From positions 1 through 9,933 of the forward strand of contig MGFD01000022.1 in NCBI GenBank assembly GCA_001791715.1: 9,933 nucleotides of DNA. Direction: 5' to 3'. The stretch's first letter is position 1, and each line of letters opens with the position of its first letter. The notes under the pieces are model-generated. The model searched no databases. It was not told the DNA's origin and worked only from the letters and a program-made list of their open reading frames with translations. The translations under genes and the position numbers were made by a program. Source of the stretch: Candidatus Uhrbacteria bacterium RIFOXYB2_FULL_45_11. GTDB lineage: Bacteria > Patescibacteriota > Patescibacteriia > UBA9934 > GWF2-40-263. Positions 1 through 6,188 of this stretch are shown piece by piece.

Positions 1-1112
1 TCCGATCTCGGCAGACACATGCTGCTTGGGAGAAAATTGAGTATAACTTCTCAAACGAAGTCGTTCTCTTTCTCCATAACAATCCACTCATAAATGAATG
101 GGAGCTACACGTAGCATTTTTCGCTCCATGGCCCACGGACTGGAACGCTTCTGTGAAGTTTGGCTATCTGAAGGCCCTCGGCTTTGAGCCGAAATTCGAT
201 GAGATTGATCTGTACTGGGGTCGTCCTGTCTGCATCTTGCGGATCACACCTCATCTGGCTGAAATTAGCCGTTGGCAACCGAACCTACTCAATAAGAAAT
301 TTCTTACGATTCTCGCAGGTGTTCTGAAGGAACTTCCGGAAGGACATTTGTACAACAATCCGAAATCATTCCGAGAATCGGGTTGGTACGGCCATGATGC
401 TGTGGAGAGTATCGCGCGGGTGCAGGAACAGACGTGGAAGGAATCAGATCTGCTTTACCTGCCGAGTCGGCAATGTGGGGTACACAAGGTCGTGACGGAC
501 ACGAACGTGTCCTACGTCTTGTTCTCGCGTGGGTCTGGTCAGTTTGAAAGTAGGACGTTTGATTCCGCAGAAGAGGTTGCTGCAGAAGCAGTTCGATTGA
601 ATCGTGGCGGAACGTATGAGGATTGGCTTCGTTCGGCGCGCAACACACCCATCATTCATGACCTTCGACGTGAAAACATCCATAACGCAATTCTGTATTG
701 TACAGAACTGAAGCTGGGTAAAGCACTCACTCCTGAAAAGGCGCGTGTCGTTCAAGGATTCTATCGCTTTCTTGCTGCGCTCATTGAGTCTGATGATAAA
801 AGCCGCGATGAACTTGATGCATTCATGAAGGCCACATTCAAAAAATTTCGCTTGAAGCTCGATGAAGAGGGTGACTGGCGTAATACGATTTTCTATGCAA
901 CTGATCTCACGTTTGGGGAAACCTACCGTGACAAGGTTCGTACGAAACCACCAGAAAAAATCTCCACGCTTCGCAAGCGCAAGCTCGCGGGTCGTTATGT
1001 GAGCAAGCTCGCGATGATCGCGTGCATTGCTGGCACAGACAAACTTTCGGTTCACGAGATCATCGAACGATTTCGTGGCTATCCGAACAGGATGGAAGAA
1101 ACGGCGGCCTAA
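1..1112 (+). CDS. Unrecognised protein, 3' part of a gene truncated by the window edge
   Basis: I do not recognise this protein. The frame is open from base 3 to the TAA at 1110-1112, giving 369 visible residues. A GTG at 153 could be mistaken for a start, but the 50 codons before it read as ordinary protein (visible run EWELHVAFFAPWPTDW) with no stop, and no good ribosome-binding site precedes the GTG. I therefore treat the gene as 5'-partial. The N-terminal third is rich in Trp and aromatics. The C-terminal part (from about base 900) is basic and predicted helical, with several KLRKRK-like clusters. No signal peptide, membrane segment or catalytic motif is visible in this part. A terminator hairpin follows 27 bases after the stop, so this is the last gene of its transcript. 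Coding status is confident; function is unknown. Confidence 0.75.
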   Translation, partial: RSRQTHAAWEKIEYNFSNEVVLFLHNNPLINEWELHVAFFAPWPTDWNASVKFGYLKALGFEPKFDEIDLYWGRPVCILRITPHLAEISRWQPNLLNKKFLTILAGVLKELPEGHLYNNPKSFRESGWYGHDAVESIARVQEQTWKESDLLYLPSRQCGVHKVVTDTNVSYVLFSRGSGQFESRTFDSAEEVAAEAVRLNRGGTYEDWLRSARNTPIIHDLRRENIHNAILYCTELKLGKALTPEKARVVQGFYRFLAALIESDDKSRDELDAFMKATFKKFRLKLDEEGDWRNTIFYATDLTFGETYRDKVRTKPPEKISTLRKRKLAGRYVSKLAMIACIAGTDKLSVHEIIERFRGYPNRMEETAA

Positions 1113-1138
1113 TTCTGAATCGCTTTGAGATTCTGCTC

Positions 1139-1162
1139 ACACCTCACAAACGGGGTGTTTTT
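1139..1162 (+). terminator. Intrinsic terminator after the first gene
   Basis: Arms ACACCTC (1139-1145) and GGGGTGT (1152-1158) form a 7-bp stem with one G-U pair around the loop ACAAAC. A T-run (1158-1162) follows. It lies 27 bases downstream of the stop at 1112 and before the promoter of the next gene. Confidence 0.7.
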
Positions 1163-1176
1163 GTTTGGCTTATGGA

Positions 1177-1205
1177 TTGACGAAATCGTCGTTTCTTGGT
1201 AGATT
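1177..1205 (+). promoter_or_regulatory. Sigma-70-type promoter for the small gene
   Basis: TTGACG at 1177-1182 (5 of 6 to the -35 consensus) is followed after exactly 17 bases by TAGATT at 1200-1205 (4 of 6 to the -10). Transcription would start near 1212 and run into the small ORF. It sits just after the upstream terminator, which fits a separate transcription unit. Confidence 0.5.
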
Positions 1206-1289
1206 GCGCAGTCCATAAGAAAAACTCTTTGAACAAATCCTGAGTTAAAGGGAGACATGGATAAACAGACTCGAGCTAAGGAGAAGGTC

Positions 1290-1508
1290 ATGTGGAATCA
1301 TCAAGTATTCGAAGAGCGCATTCTTGGAACGCCCGAGGCCGTACGTACTGCTGTGTGTGCATTTCTGAGTGAACGCAATTTCTTTCCGTCAGATATCCAA
1401 ATCACGGAAACTCAACGTCATTTCAATGGTGCAACCGGTCTGGTAGAAAACCTGACGATCACGGTCTACTGGCAAGAGAATGCGTTGCCTCTCCGACGCA
1501 GGTTGTAA
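1290..1508 (+). CDS. Small hypothetical protein, 72 aa
   Basis: Not a family I recognise. Two in-frame ATGs are available. The one at 1257 has GGGAG only 2 bases upstream. The one at 1290 has a full TAAGGAG (1277-1283) with a 6-base spacer, so I prefer 1290 (72 aa; 83 aa from 1257). The product is soluble-looking, with no membrane segment or signal peptide. An acidic helical first half (FEERILGTPEAVRTAVCAFL) is followed by a beta-rich stretch (ENLTITVYW) and a basic tail ending LRRRL. It has its own promoter (1177-1205) and its own terminator (1593-1619), so it is monocistronic and stands apart from the gene before it. The clean transcription unit and the strong ribosome-binding site support a real gene. 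Confidence 0.62.
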   Translation: MWNHQVFEERILGTPEAVRTAVCAFLSERNFFPSDIQITETQRHFNGATGLVENLTITVYWQENALPLRRRL

Positions 1509-1592
1509 CTCTTACACCTCTGTACAGGTTGCGTCTGAACAACCGTGCGAATATCGTCTTCCTCGCCGTTTGACCGGTAAAACCAAGCTCTT

Positions 1593-1619
1593 ACAGCCCT
1601 TCAAACAGGGTTGTTTTTT
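1593..1619 (+). terminator. Intrinsic terminator after the small gene
   Basis: Arms ACAGCCCT (1593-1600) and AGGGTTGT (1607-1614) form an 8-bp stem with one G-U pair around the loop TCAAAC. Six T residues (1614-1619) follow. It is the best-formed terminator of the left part. The loop is nearly the same as the one in the terminator at 1139. Confidence 0.85.
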
Positions 1620-1633
1620 ATTGAAACATCACC

Positions 1634-1662
1634 TTGACCATTTACAGAGATTTAAGTAATAT
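1634..1662 (+). promoter_or_regulatory. Sigma-70-type promoter upstream of the tRNA operon
   Basis: TTGACC (1634-1639; 5 of 6 to consensus) is followed after 17 bases by TAATAT (1657-1662; 4 of 6, AT-rich context). No other promoter of this quality is visible between the terminator at 1619 and the first tRNA at 1973, so this is the likely start of the tRNA transcript. It would give a leader of about 300 nt. Confidence 0.55.
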
Positions 1663-1762
1663 ACCGATGCTTTCAAGAAAAGCAGTGTATTGTAAACTTT
1701 CAAAATTGGATGAGATTTTGGTGCAGCGCGAGCATCCACATGAATGTGTAAAATAGAAGTAT

Positions 1763-1890
1763 CCAGAAACTTTCAGAATTGAGTGCAAAATTAATGCAGA
1801 CCGAGCACTGCAAGTGAGCTGTACACAAACGTACAGCGAACACGGAGCGCAAGGGCAAATTGATTTGGCGCCAATTCTGGAAGTTTCTGG
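1763..1890. repeat. 128-bp element bounded by 19-bp inverted repeats
   Basis: The left arm 1763-1781 (CCAGAAACTTTCAGAATTG) and the right arm 1872-1890 (CAATTCTGGAAGTTTCTGG) are reverse complements except for one position that still pairs as G-U. No target-site duplication is evident (left flank AGTAT, right flank GCGTG), so an RNA stem is as plausible as a miniature transposable element. A third, direct copy of the arm motif lies at 1694-1708. Confidence 0.55.
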
Positions 1891-1892
1891 GC

Positions 1893-1923
1893 GTGTAGCA
1901 TCGGCCGTTAGCCGAAGCTACAC
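1893..1923 (+). repeat. Hairpin overlapping a tRNA-Ile 5'-end-like sequence
   Basis: GTGTAGC (1893-1899) pairs with GCTACAC (1917-1923). Inside, CGGC (1902-1905) pairs with GCCG (1911-1914) around the loop CGTTA, with one A-A mismatch between the two stems. The first bases (1889-1911) resemble the start of the tRNA-Ile gene 84 bases downstream. Confidence 0.6.
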
Positions 1924-1933
1924 TACTCATTCG

Positions 1934-1964
1934 GAAATGCTCAAACCTTCGGTTTGGACATTTC
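1934..1964 (+). repeat. Hairpin just upstream of tRNA-Ile
   Basis: GAAATG (1934-1939) pairs with CATTTC (1959-1964). After one mismatch, TCAAACC (1941-1947) pairs with GGTTTGG (1951-1957) with one G-U. The loop is 3 bases. There is no T-run, so it is not a terminator. It sits 8 bases before the mature 5' end of tRNA-Ile and could affect leader folding or processing. Confidence 0.6.
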
Positions 1965-1972
1965 GCTCATTC

Positions 1973-2049
1973 GGGCGTGTAGCTCAGGTGGTTAGAGCGC
2001 GACACTGATAATGTCGAGGTCGGAGGTTCGAGTCCTCCCACGCCCACCA
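1973..2049 (+). tRNA. tRNA-Ile (anticodon GAU)
   Basis: The full cloverleaf is visible. Acceptor GGGCGTG (1973-1979) pairs with CACGCCC (2039-2045). The D-arm has the TAGCTCAGGTGGTTAGAGC pattern. The anticodon loop is CTGATAA on a GACA/TGTC stem, and the T-loop is GGTTCGAGTCC. Discriminator A is followed by an encoded CCA (2047-2049). Length is 77 nt. It is the first of three tRNAs in one operon. Confidence 0.97.
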
Positions 2050-2091
2050 CCCTTCGCTTCAACAGTATTACTAGTGTTGAAGCGAAGGGTG
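2048..2091. repeat. Perfect 17-bp inverted repeat abutting tRNA-Ile
   Basis: CACCCTTCGCTTCAACA (2048-2064) and TGTTGAAGCGAAGGGTG (2075-2091) are exact reverse complements around the 10-base loop GTATTACTAG. The left arm begins inside the CCA end of tRNA-Ile. There is no T-run on either side. A second weaker hairpin (GTCCTTC 2091-2097 / GAAGGAC 2112-2118) follows directly, and the arm piece GTGTTGAAGC (2074-2083) recurs exactly at 2134-2143. It may guide 3' processing or be a dispersed palindromic repeat. Confidence 0.85.
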
Positions 2092-2194
2092 TCCTTCGAA
2101 GCTTTAGCGAAGAAGGACGTACCGCGAGTTGATGTGTTGAAGCTATGGGTGGCAAGCCATCTAAACCTTCTCACAATCAATTTTCGTAGCCCAT

Positions 2195-2269
2195 GCCGGG
2201 GTAGCTCAGTGGTAGAGCGAAGGACTGAAAATCCTTGCGTCGCCAGTTCAATCCTGGCCCTCGGCACCA
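2195..2269 (+). tRNA. tRNA-Phe (anticodon GAA)
   Basis: Acceptor GCCGGGG (2195-2201) pairs with CCTCGGC (2259-2265) with one G-U. The D-arm is TAGCTCAGTGGTAGAGC. The anticodon stem AAGGA/TCCTT carries the loop CTGAAAA. The T-arm is CCAGTTCAATCCTGG, and CCA is encoded at 2267-2269. Length is 75 nt. The 145-base spacer from tRNA-Ile contains the palindromes described separately and no ORF I would accept. Confidence 0.97.
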
Positions 2270-2311
2270 CAACAATTTACGATGAGATGTCGTAACAACG
2301 ATGTCTAATCT

Positions 2312-2387
2312 CGGGGCGTAGCGCAGATGGTAGCGCGTCTGGTTTGGGACCAGAAGGCCGCAGGTTCGAATCCTGTCGCCCCGACCA
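2312..2387 (+). tRNA. tRNA-Pro (anticodon UGG)
   Basis: Acceptor CGGGGCG (2312-2318) pairs with CGCCCCG (2377-2383). The anticodon stem TCTGG/CCAGA carries the loop TTTGGGA, so the anticodon is TGG. The T-arm is CAGGTTCGAATCCTG, and CCA is encoded at 2385-2387. Length is 76 nt. It is the last tRNA of the operon; a terminator stem starts at the next base. Confidence 0.97.
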
Positions 2388-2419
2388 CAAAAACCGTGAT
2401 CCTTGGATCGCGGTTTTTG
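2388..2419 (+). terminator. Intrinsic terminator of the tRNA operon (first of two)
   Basis: CAAAAACCGTGATCC (2388-2402) pairs with GGATCGCGGTTTTTG (2405-2419) with a single G-U, and the stem ends in a five-T tract. The A-tract on the 5' side makes it potentially bidirectional. It begins directly after the CCA of tRNA-Pro. Confidence 0.85.
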
Positions 2420-2429
2420 TATTGAAAAT

Positions 2430-2462
2430 AATTCCCATTGCATCACAATGGGAATTTTTTTT
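2430..2462 (+). terminator. Second intrinsic terminator of the tRNA operon
   Basis: AATTCCCATTG (2430-2440) and CAATGGGAATT (2446-2456) form a perfect 11-bp stem around the loop CATCA. An unbroken T-run (2455-2462) follows. Placed in tandem with the previous one, it gives a tight stop before the convergent minus-strand operon. Confidence 0.85.
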
Positions 2463-2470
2463 GTGAGAAT

Positions 2471-2499
2471 AAAAAAACTGAGAACAAGATGTTCTCAGT
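2471..2499 (-). terminator. Intrinsic terminator of the minus-strand operon
   Basis: Read on the minus strand, ACTGAGAACA (rc of 2490-2499) pairs with TGTTCTCAGT (rc of 2477-2486) around a 3-base loop. A run of seven T follows (A-run 2471-2477 on the plus strand). It begins 4 bases after the stop codon of the AAA+ gene (2504-2506). Confidence 0.88.
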
Positions 2500-2503
2500 G
2501 AGA

Positions 2504-4336
2504 TTATCGGACGCCTTCGGCTTCCAGTTGTTGAATGCGTATTGCCCAATTCTCACGATCGTCCTCCGCATTTTCCGGATTCGGATAGAGCGAACGACGG
2601 GTCGTGTTCATGAGTGCTTGCAAGATTTGATATTCCCGCGTCTTCTTAATGTCCGACGGCAATTGATCTTTCACAAGTCGCATGACGTCCGGCAGAGTAA
2701 TGTCATTTTTGCGCACTTTGAGAGCACTCAATTCGGACCGAAGCGATTTAAACGCTGCGGCGGAATATCCTTCCATGGCCTTTTGCAACGCTTTGAAGTC
2801 GTCGCTGTCGGGGTCGGGGAGAAGGTGCGAAACCGGTTTCATGGTCCAGTGGAGAAAATCGTTGTGATCTTCGCCGGTTGGATCAAGAATCGGGAGGATG
2901 ATACCCAAGCGTTCAGGCCGACGCATGTCGGGCGAGAGCAGATGAATGCGGGCGGTCATGAGAAGCCACACCACTTTTCCCCGCAGACGCGTGTCGGACA
3001 TCCATCCTTGGATGGTGCCGGTCAAGCGTCGTTCGGTTTCATGAGCGTTTTCACCGACGCCGCCAAATACAGTATCTGCTTCATCGATGAAGATCATCAC
3101 TTTGGGAAGCGAGATCAGCACGCGATAAAGCTTCTCAAGAATCACGTCCGTTTGACCGAACCATTGTGAGCGGATCGATTTCAAAACGAGAACGGGCATG
3201 CCGAGTGCGGCGGCGAGTGCTTCAAAGAGAAACGTTTTGCCACCACCAATGGGTCCGCCGACGCCAATGCCTGTCAGAGCATCGTCGCCCATGGACTTGA
3301 GGCGTGGGATCAACTCCTCTTCGAAAAGCGCTTTGACTCGTCTGCATCCGACCACATCATTCATGGTGTGAAACGGCTGCTTGAACTCGACCACGCCTTC
3401 GCCAAGCTGAGACTTGATGTACATCTCGACACGCGCAATGACGTCTTGCAACGTCGCGGCGGTTTTGTCGTGAATAGCTCCCTTCAGGAGTTGACTGAGT
3501 GCCTGAAGGTTGAGACCTGCGCTGAATTGCGCGAGTGCATCTTTCGTGCTCCAAAGTGGCAAGATGCCGCTCACTTTCACTGCTTCAAACCATTCAATGA
3601 AATGCCGACGCGCGGTTTCATCCGGCGCGGGGACATCCACTTTGATGACTTGCGGCAGCGTTGTTAGTCGACTGTTCATGAGTCCGATTGATTCGGTGAG
3701 CAGGAGCACGGAGTCGCGTCCATGAATGAACGCGGGATCCGAGAACCAGTCTTGAAACAGGGACAAACGCAGACGGTCGATTTCGGACATACGCGAGAGT
3801 TCCGATTCCGGAACAAGCATGTCTGCCCATTCGATGAAGATGATCACACGACAATTCCCGAGTGGATCACGATCTTTTGATTTGTTCGAGATGTAGCAGA
3901 ATGTACGCAGCATGGAAATGGCTGTCGCGGGACGTTCGGTGCACTTTGTCATGAGGTCATCGAAATCTTGACCAGGGTCAGGCTTTTTCTTTTCCGCACC
4001 CACGCCAAGCATTTGTTCAATCGCCATTGAATCCAGATCAATGCCACTCATGGCTTTCGCCCATGCATTGCGCATGCGAGCTTTGTCTTTTGGATTCACA
4101 AAGCGAATTGCTCTGTTCGGTTCGTACACAATCGGCATGACATCCTCACGGCCACCCCATTTTTCACTGAGGTATTCGGTGAGACTGACGTAAGCCCCTT
4201 TGTCGTCCTCGGTCTTGCCGGGGAGAAAAAAGAGGTCGTGTACGTTTCCGGAAAGAATGATCGAATTCGATTGTCCTGAGTTTAGCGTTCGAATGATCTC
4301 TTTACGAAACGGATGGTCAAATTTTTGATCGATCAC
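2504..4336 (-). CDS. Tandem AAA+ ATPase with degenerate N-terminal AAA domain
   Basis: A 610-aa protein, probably an ATP-driven remodeller of protein complexes. The C-terminal half is a classic-clade AAA module: DVVG entry at 327-330, Walker A GPIGGGKT (361-368), an aromatic pore loop WFG (392-394) in an SQWFGQTD context, Walker B VMIFIDE (413-419), candidate arginine fingers R472/R473/R476 and a helical lid (about 515-560). The usual sensor-1 Asn appears replaced by Thr461 (VVWLLMTA). The N-terminal half keeps an AAA-like fold signature: strand SIILSGNVHDLF (25-36), Walker-B-like IIFIEWAD (165-172) and sensor-like VLLLTES (210-216), but no P-loop. The layout is Ycf46-like, longer than usual. 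It starts at GTG (4334-4336) inside a 4-nt GTGA overlap with the ABC ATPase stop. Its ribosome-binding site AGAGGTG (4341-4347) lies within the last codons of that gene, so the two are translationally coupled. Last gene of the operon. Confidence 0.92.
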   Translation of the reverse strand: MIDQKFDHPFRKEIIRTLNSGQSNSIILSGNVHDLFFLPGKTEDDKGAYVSLTEYLSEKWGGREDVMPIVYEPNRAIRFVNPKDKARMRNAWAKAMSGIDLDSMAIEQMLGVGAEKKKPDPGQDFDDLMTKCTERPATAISMLRTFCYISNKSKDRDPLGNCRVIIFIEWADMLVPESELSRMSEIDRLRLSLFQDWFSDPAFIHGRDSVLLLTESIGLMNSRLTTLPQVIKVDVPAPDETARRHFIEWFEAVKVSGILPLWSTKDALAQFSAGLNLQALSQLLKGAIHDKTAATLQDVIARVEMYIKSQLGEGVVEFKQPFHTMNDVVGCRRVKALFEEELIPRLKSMGDDALTGIGVGGPIGGGKTFLFEALAAALGMPVLVLKSIRSQWFGQTDVILEKLYRVLISLPKVMIFIDEADTVFGGVGENAHETERRLTGTIQGWMSDTRLRGKVVWLLMTARIHLLSPDMRRPERLGIILPILDPTGEDHNDFLHWTMKPVSHLLPDPDSDDFKALQKAMEGYSAAAFKSLRSELSALKVRKNDITLPDVMRLVKDQLPSDIKKTREYQILQALMNTTRRSLYPNPENAEDDRENWAIRIQQLEAEGVR

Positions 4337-5259
4337 AGGACACCTCTTGGTTTTTGCCAGAACGGGCAGTGGGTTTTTGGATCGAGAGTACTTTCTTTCG
4401 TTCCTTCCTTTTCTTCTTTTGACGGAAACACGACAGCTCGCAATTCATCTGCTTGAAGCATAATGCTGCCGGCAGATTCTTTGTCCGCATGCGCAAACAC
4501 GGGGCATGCTTTGTCATAAACCGTTGTTGCACCCGGGAATGATCTGTGACCGTATTCTTTCCAATTCCAGTACTTCGAAAGTCCGATCACACGATCTCCG
4601 GTACTCACCGCTTCTTCAAGCGAGTGGGTGATCATGAGGATGGTGATCTTCCCGCGAAGATCTCGCAGAATTTGTCGCGCGTCGCCGCGTGTCTCTTCAT
4701 CGAGTGCCCCAAACGGTTCGTCGAGAAGAAGAATTTGCGGTTCCATGATGAGCGCTCGCGCAATTGCAACGCGCTGCGCCATACCACCTGAAAGTTGAAT
4801 GGGGTAGCGATGAAGCGCGTCGCCAAGGCCGAGCCTTACAAGAAGCGCTTTCGCCTTTTCAAGATGTTCATGGCGTTTATCTTGCCAAGAACCATTGGTT
4901 CTCCCAGCCATGCGTCCCGGAATGGTTGTTTCATTCACCATGGGTCCGAATGCAACATTTTCGATTGCTGTCAGATGTTCAAACAGGGAGTACTTTTGAT
5001 ACACCATGCCACGATCACGACCGTGTCCGTCTACTTCGCGTTCTTCTCCCGAGGTGGAGACGAGTATGCGCCCTGTTGAGGGGGAGAGGGAACCGACCAC
5101 AATGTTGAGAATGGTGGACTTTCCACATCCGCTTGAACCAACAATACTAACGATTTGTCCACGCTCGATTTCGATGTCGAGTGGAGCGAGAACTTTGGTC
5201 GGTCCAAAGTGTCGCGACATTGTTTCACATCTGAGGATGATGTCACGTGTGTTTTCCAT
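4333..5259 (-). CDS. ABC transporter ATP-binding protein, nitrate/taurine/sulfonate (NrtD/SsuB/TauB) class
   Basis: A 308-aa cytoplasmic ATPase that should power the adjacent permease. All motifs are intact: Walker A GSSGCGKST (41-49), Q-loop Q88, signature LSGGM (156-160, followed by AQR), Walker B ILLLDEPFGALD (176-187) and H-loop H212 in THS. Best fit is the importer class for nitrate, sulfonate, taurine and related small molecules. Two departures from the usual ~255-265 aa: extra residues between Q-loop and signature (about 108-130, basic and polar), and a ~75-residue C-terminal tail (from about 233) ending in a charged KEEKEGTKES stretch and PRGVL. The ATG (5257-5259) overlaps the permease stop by one base (TGATG), with AAGGAG (5268-5273) 8 bases upstream. 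Its own stop overlaps the AAA+ start. The substrate cannot be read from the sequence. Confidence 0.95.
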   Translation of the reverse strand: MENTRDIILRCETMSRHFGPTKVLAPLDIEIERGQIVSIVGSSGCGKSTILNIVVGSLSPSTGRILVSTSGEEREVDGHGRDRGMVYQKYSLFEHLTAIENVAFGPMVNETTIPGRMAGRTNGSWQDKRHEHLEKAKALLVRLGLGDALHRYPIQLSGGMAQRVAIARALIMEPQILLLDEPFGALDEETRGDARQILRDLRGKITILMITHSLEEAVSTGDRVIGLSKYWNWKEYGHRSFPGATTVYDKACPVFAHADKESAGSIMLQADELRAVVFPSKEEKEGTKESTLDPKTHCPFWQKPRGVL

Positions 5260-6188
5260 CAGGTGGTCTCCTTTTTGTGCGCACCACGCAAGAGGGTTTG
5301 GATGTTGTTTTTCATCCGCGCCAAAAATCGATCTACGAAATCCGGCGGCGTATCGTTTTCATGCCACGGGCATGAGATGCGCTGAATCTTTCGAAACGCA
5401 TAAGAGATGAAAAGGCCAACAAGGCCAAGCAACATCACGTACGGGAAGGTCATGAATGTCCTGCCAGAACGATTGAGTTGCATGAACCGGTGACCAATAC
5501 CATCTGATCCAACAACCCATTCTGTGCCGAGCAAGAAAACGATCGCAGGCGGAATGGCCTGACGAACTGCTTCGATGATCTGCGGAATGATTTGTGGGAA
5601 TACCACATACCATGTCACCTCTTGCGAGGATGCACCAAGCGTTTTTGCGGTGAACACGTGTTCATCCGAAACACTTTTTGACGCGAGGTAGACGTTTTTT
5701 GTGATCCCGACACAAATACCAAACGCGACGACTCCCCAAAAAAGGGGATTGGTCACGCGGAAAAGGGCGAGAAAAAAAACAGTCATCCCGTTTGCCGGAA
5801 TGTGTTCTACGACTTCCATGATCGGCAGAAACATCCGCCGCAAAAAATCGTAGAGCCCCATGTAGACTCCAAGGGTCACGCACACAAGACTTGTACTACT
5901 AATCGCGATCAAAAGTCGTGGTGCGGAAACGAGGAAGTCACTCCACAGAATGTGGTCTCCCGACTGAGGATCGAGGAAGGTGAGAAGTTTGAATCCTTCA
6001 AACAATCGATCGAACTTTGGGACGAGAGGGAAACGTGGAATGGGCGGCACGGTGTCTGTTTCTGCATAGGCAAGTGCGGTGTACACAAGGAACACGAGCA
6101 CGAGTCCAAAGGCAGAAAAAAACATTCCGAGTTTTGGGGTAAGTGGCTTTCGTTGGGTAAAGATCAATTTCAGGGTTTTTGAAAACAC
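5259..6188 (-). CDS. ABC transporter permease (BPD family, NrtB/SsuC/TauC type)
   Basis: A 309-aa inner-membrane permease. It has about six hydrophobic segments: roughly 22-42, 89-112, 133-145, 150-166, 212-226 and 248-265. The EAA coupling loop is clear at 181-201 (AKTLGASSQE, then FPQIIPQI), where the ATPase docks. The GTEWVVGSDGIGHRFMQ stretch (221-237) after it matches the nitrate/taurine permease pattern. Only one permease gene is present, so a homodimer is expected. It starts at GTG (6186-6188) behind a perfect AGGAGGTG (6193-6200) with a 4-base TCCT spacer. It follows the lipoprotein gene after 115 bases that contain a terminator, and it is coupled to the ATPase by the TGATG overlap. 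The ~40-residue soluble C-terminal tail is basic. Confidence 0.94.
   Translation of the reverse strand: MFSKTLKLIFTQRKPLTPKLGMFFSAFGLVLVFLVYTALAYAETDTVPPIPRFPLVPKFDRLFEGFKLLTFLDPQSGDHILWSDFLVSAPRLLIAISSTSLVCVTLGVYMGLYDFLRRMFLPIMEVVEHIPANGMTVFFLALFRVTNPLFWGVVAFGICVGITKNVYLASKSVSDEHVFTAKTLGASSQEVTWYVVFPQIIPQIIEAVRQAIPPAIVFLLGTEWVVGSDGIGHRFMQLNRSGRTFMTFPYVMLLGLVGLFISYAFRKIQRISCPWHENDTPPDFVDRFLARMKNNIQTLLRGAHKKETT

Larger units (their letters stand above)
1669..1972 (+). other. Gene-free, highly structured leader of the tRNA operon
   Basis: This 300-base stretch has no convincing ORF; short open frames on either strand lack ribosome-binding sites and protein-like composition. It holds several symmetric elements. 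There is a diverged direct repeat (1694-1734 and 1767-1807, about 30 of 41 bases identical). There is a 19-bp inverted repeat pairing 1763-1781 with 1872-1890. A hairpin lies at 1818-1837 (GCTGTAC / GTACAGC, loop ACAAAC), another at 1893-1923 (GTGTAGC / GCTACAC with an inner CGGC / GCCG stem), and a third at 1934-1964. A 9-bp direct repeat CTCATTCGG lies at 1926 and 1966. It may be a processed 5' leader, a structured non-coding RNA, or the remains of a small repeat element. Confidence 0.5.

Noticed and set aside
153..1112. Gene start at the GTG at 153 (319 aa)
   Set aside because: The same frame is open and protein-like back to base 3, and no ribosome-binding site precedes the GTG; the gene is cut by the window edge.
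1973..2049. Integration (att) site for a mobile element at tRNA-Ile
   Set aside because: There is no integrase gene and no duplication of the tRNA 3' end; only a 5'-end resemblance is present.
1669..2194. CRISPR array suggested by repeated motifs around tRNA-Ile
   Set aside because: The repeats are few, diverged, unevenly spaced and mostly inverted; there are no regular spacers and no cas genes.
1967..2549. Several overlapping ORFs on both strands across the tRNA genes
   Set aside because: They are translations of tRNA sequence (for example the common RIRTCGLLVPN type) and have no ribosome-binding sites.
2438..3169. 243-aa plus-strand ORF opposite the AAA+ gene
   Set aside because: Its start lies within the terminators and it is antisense to the Walker-motif coding region; not protein-like.
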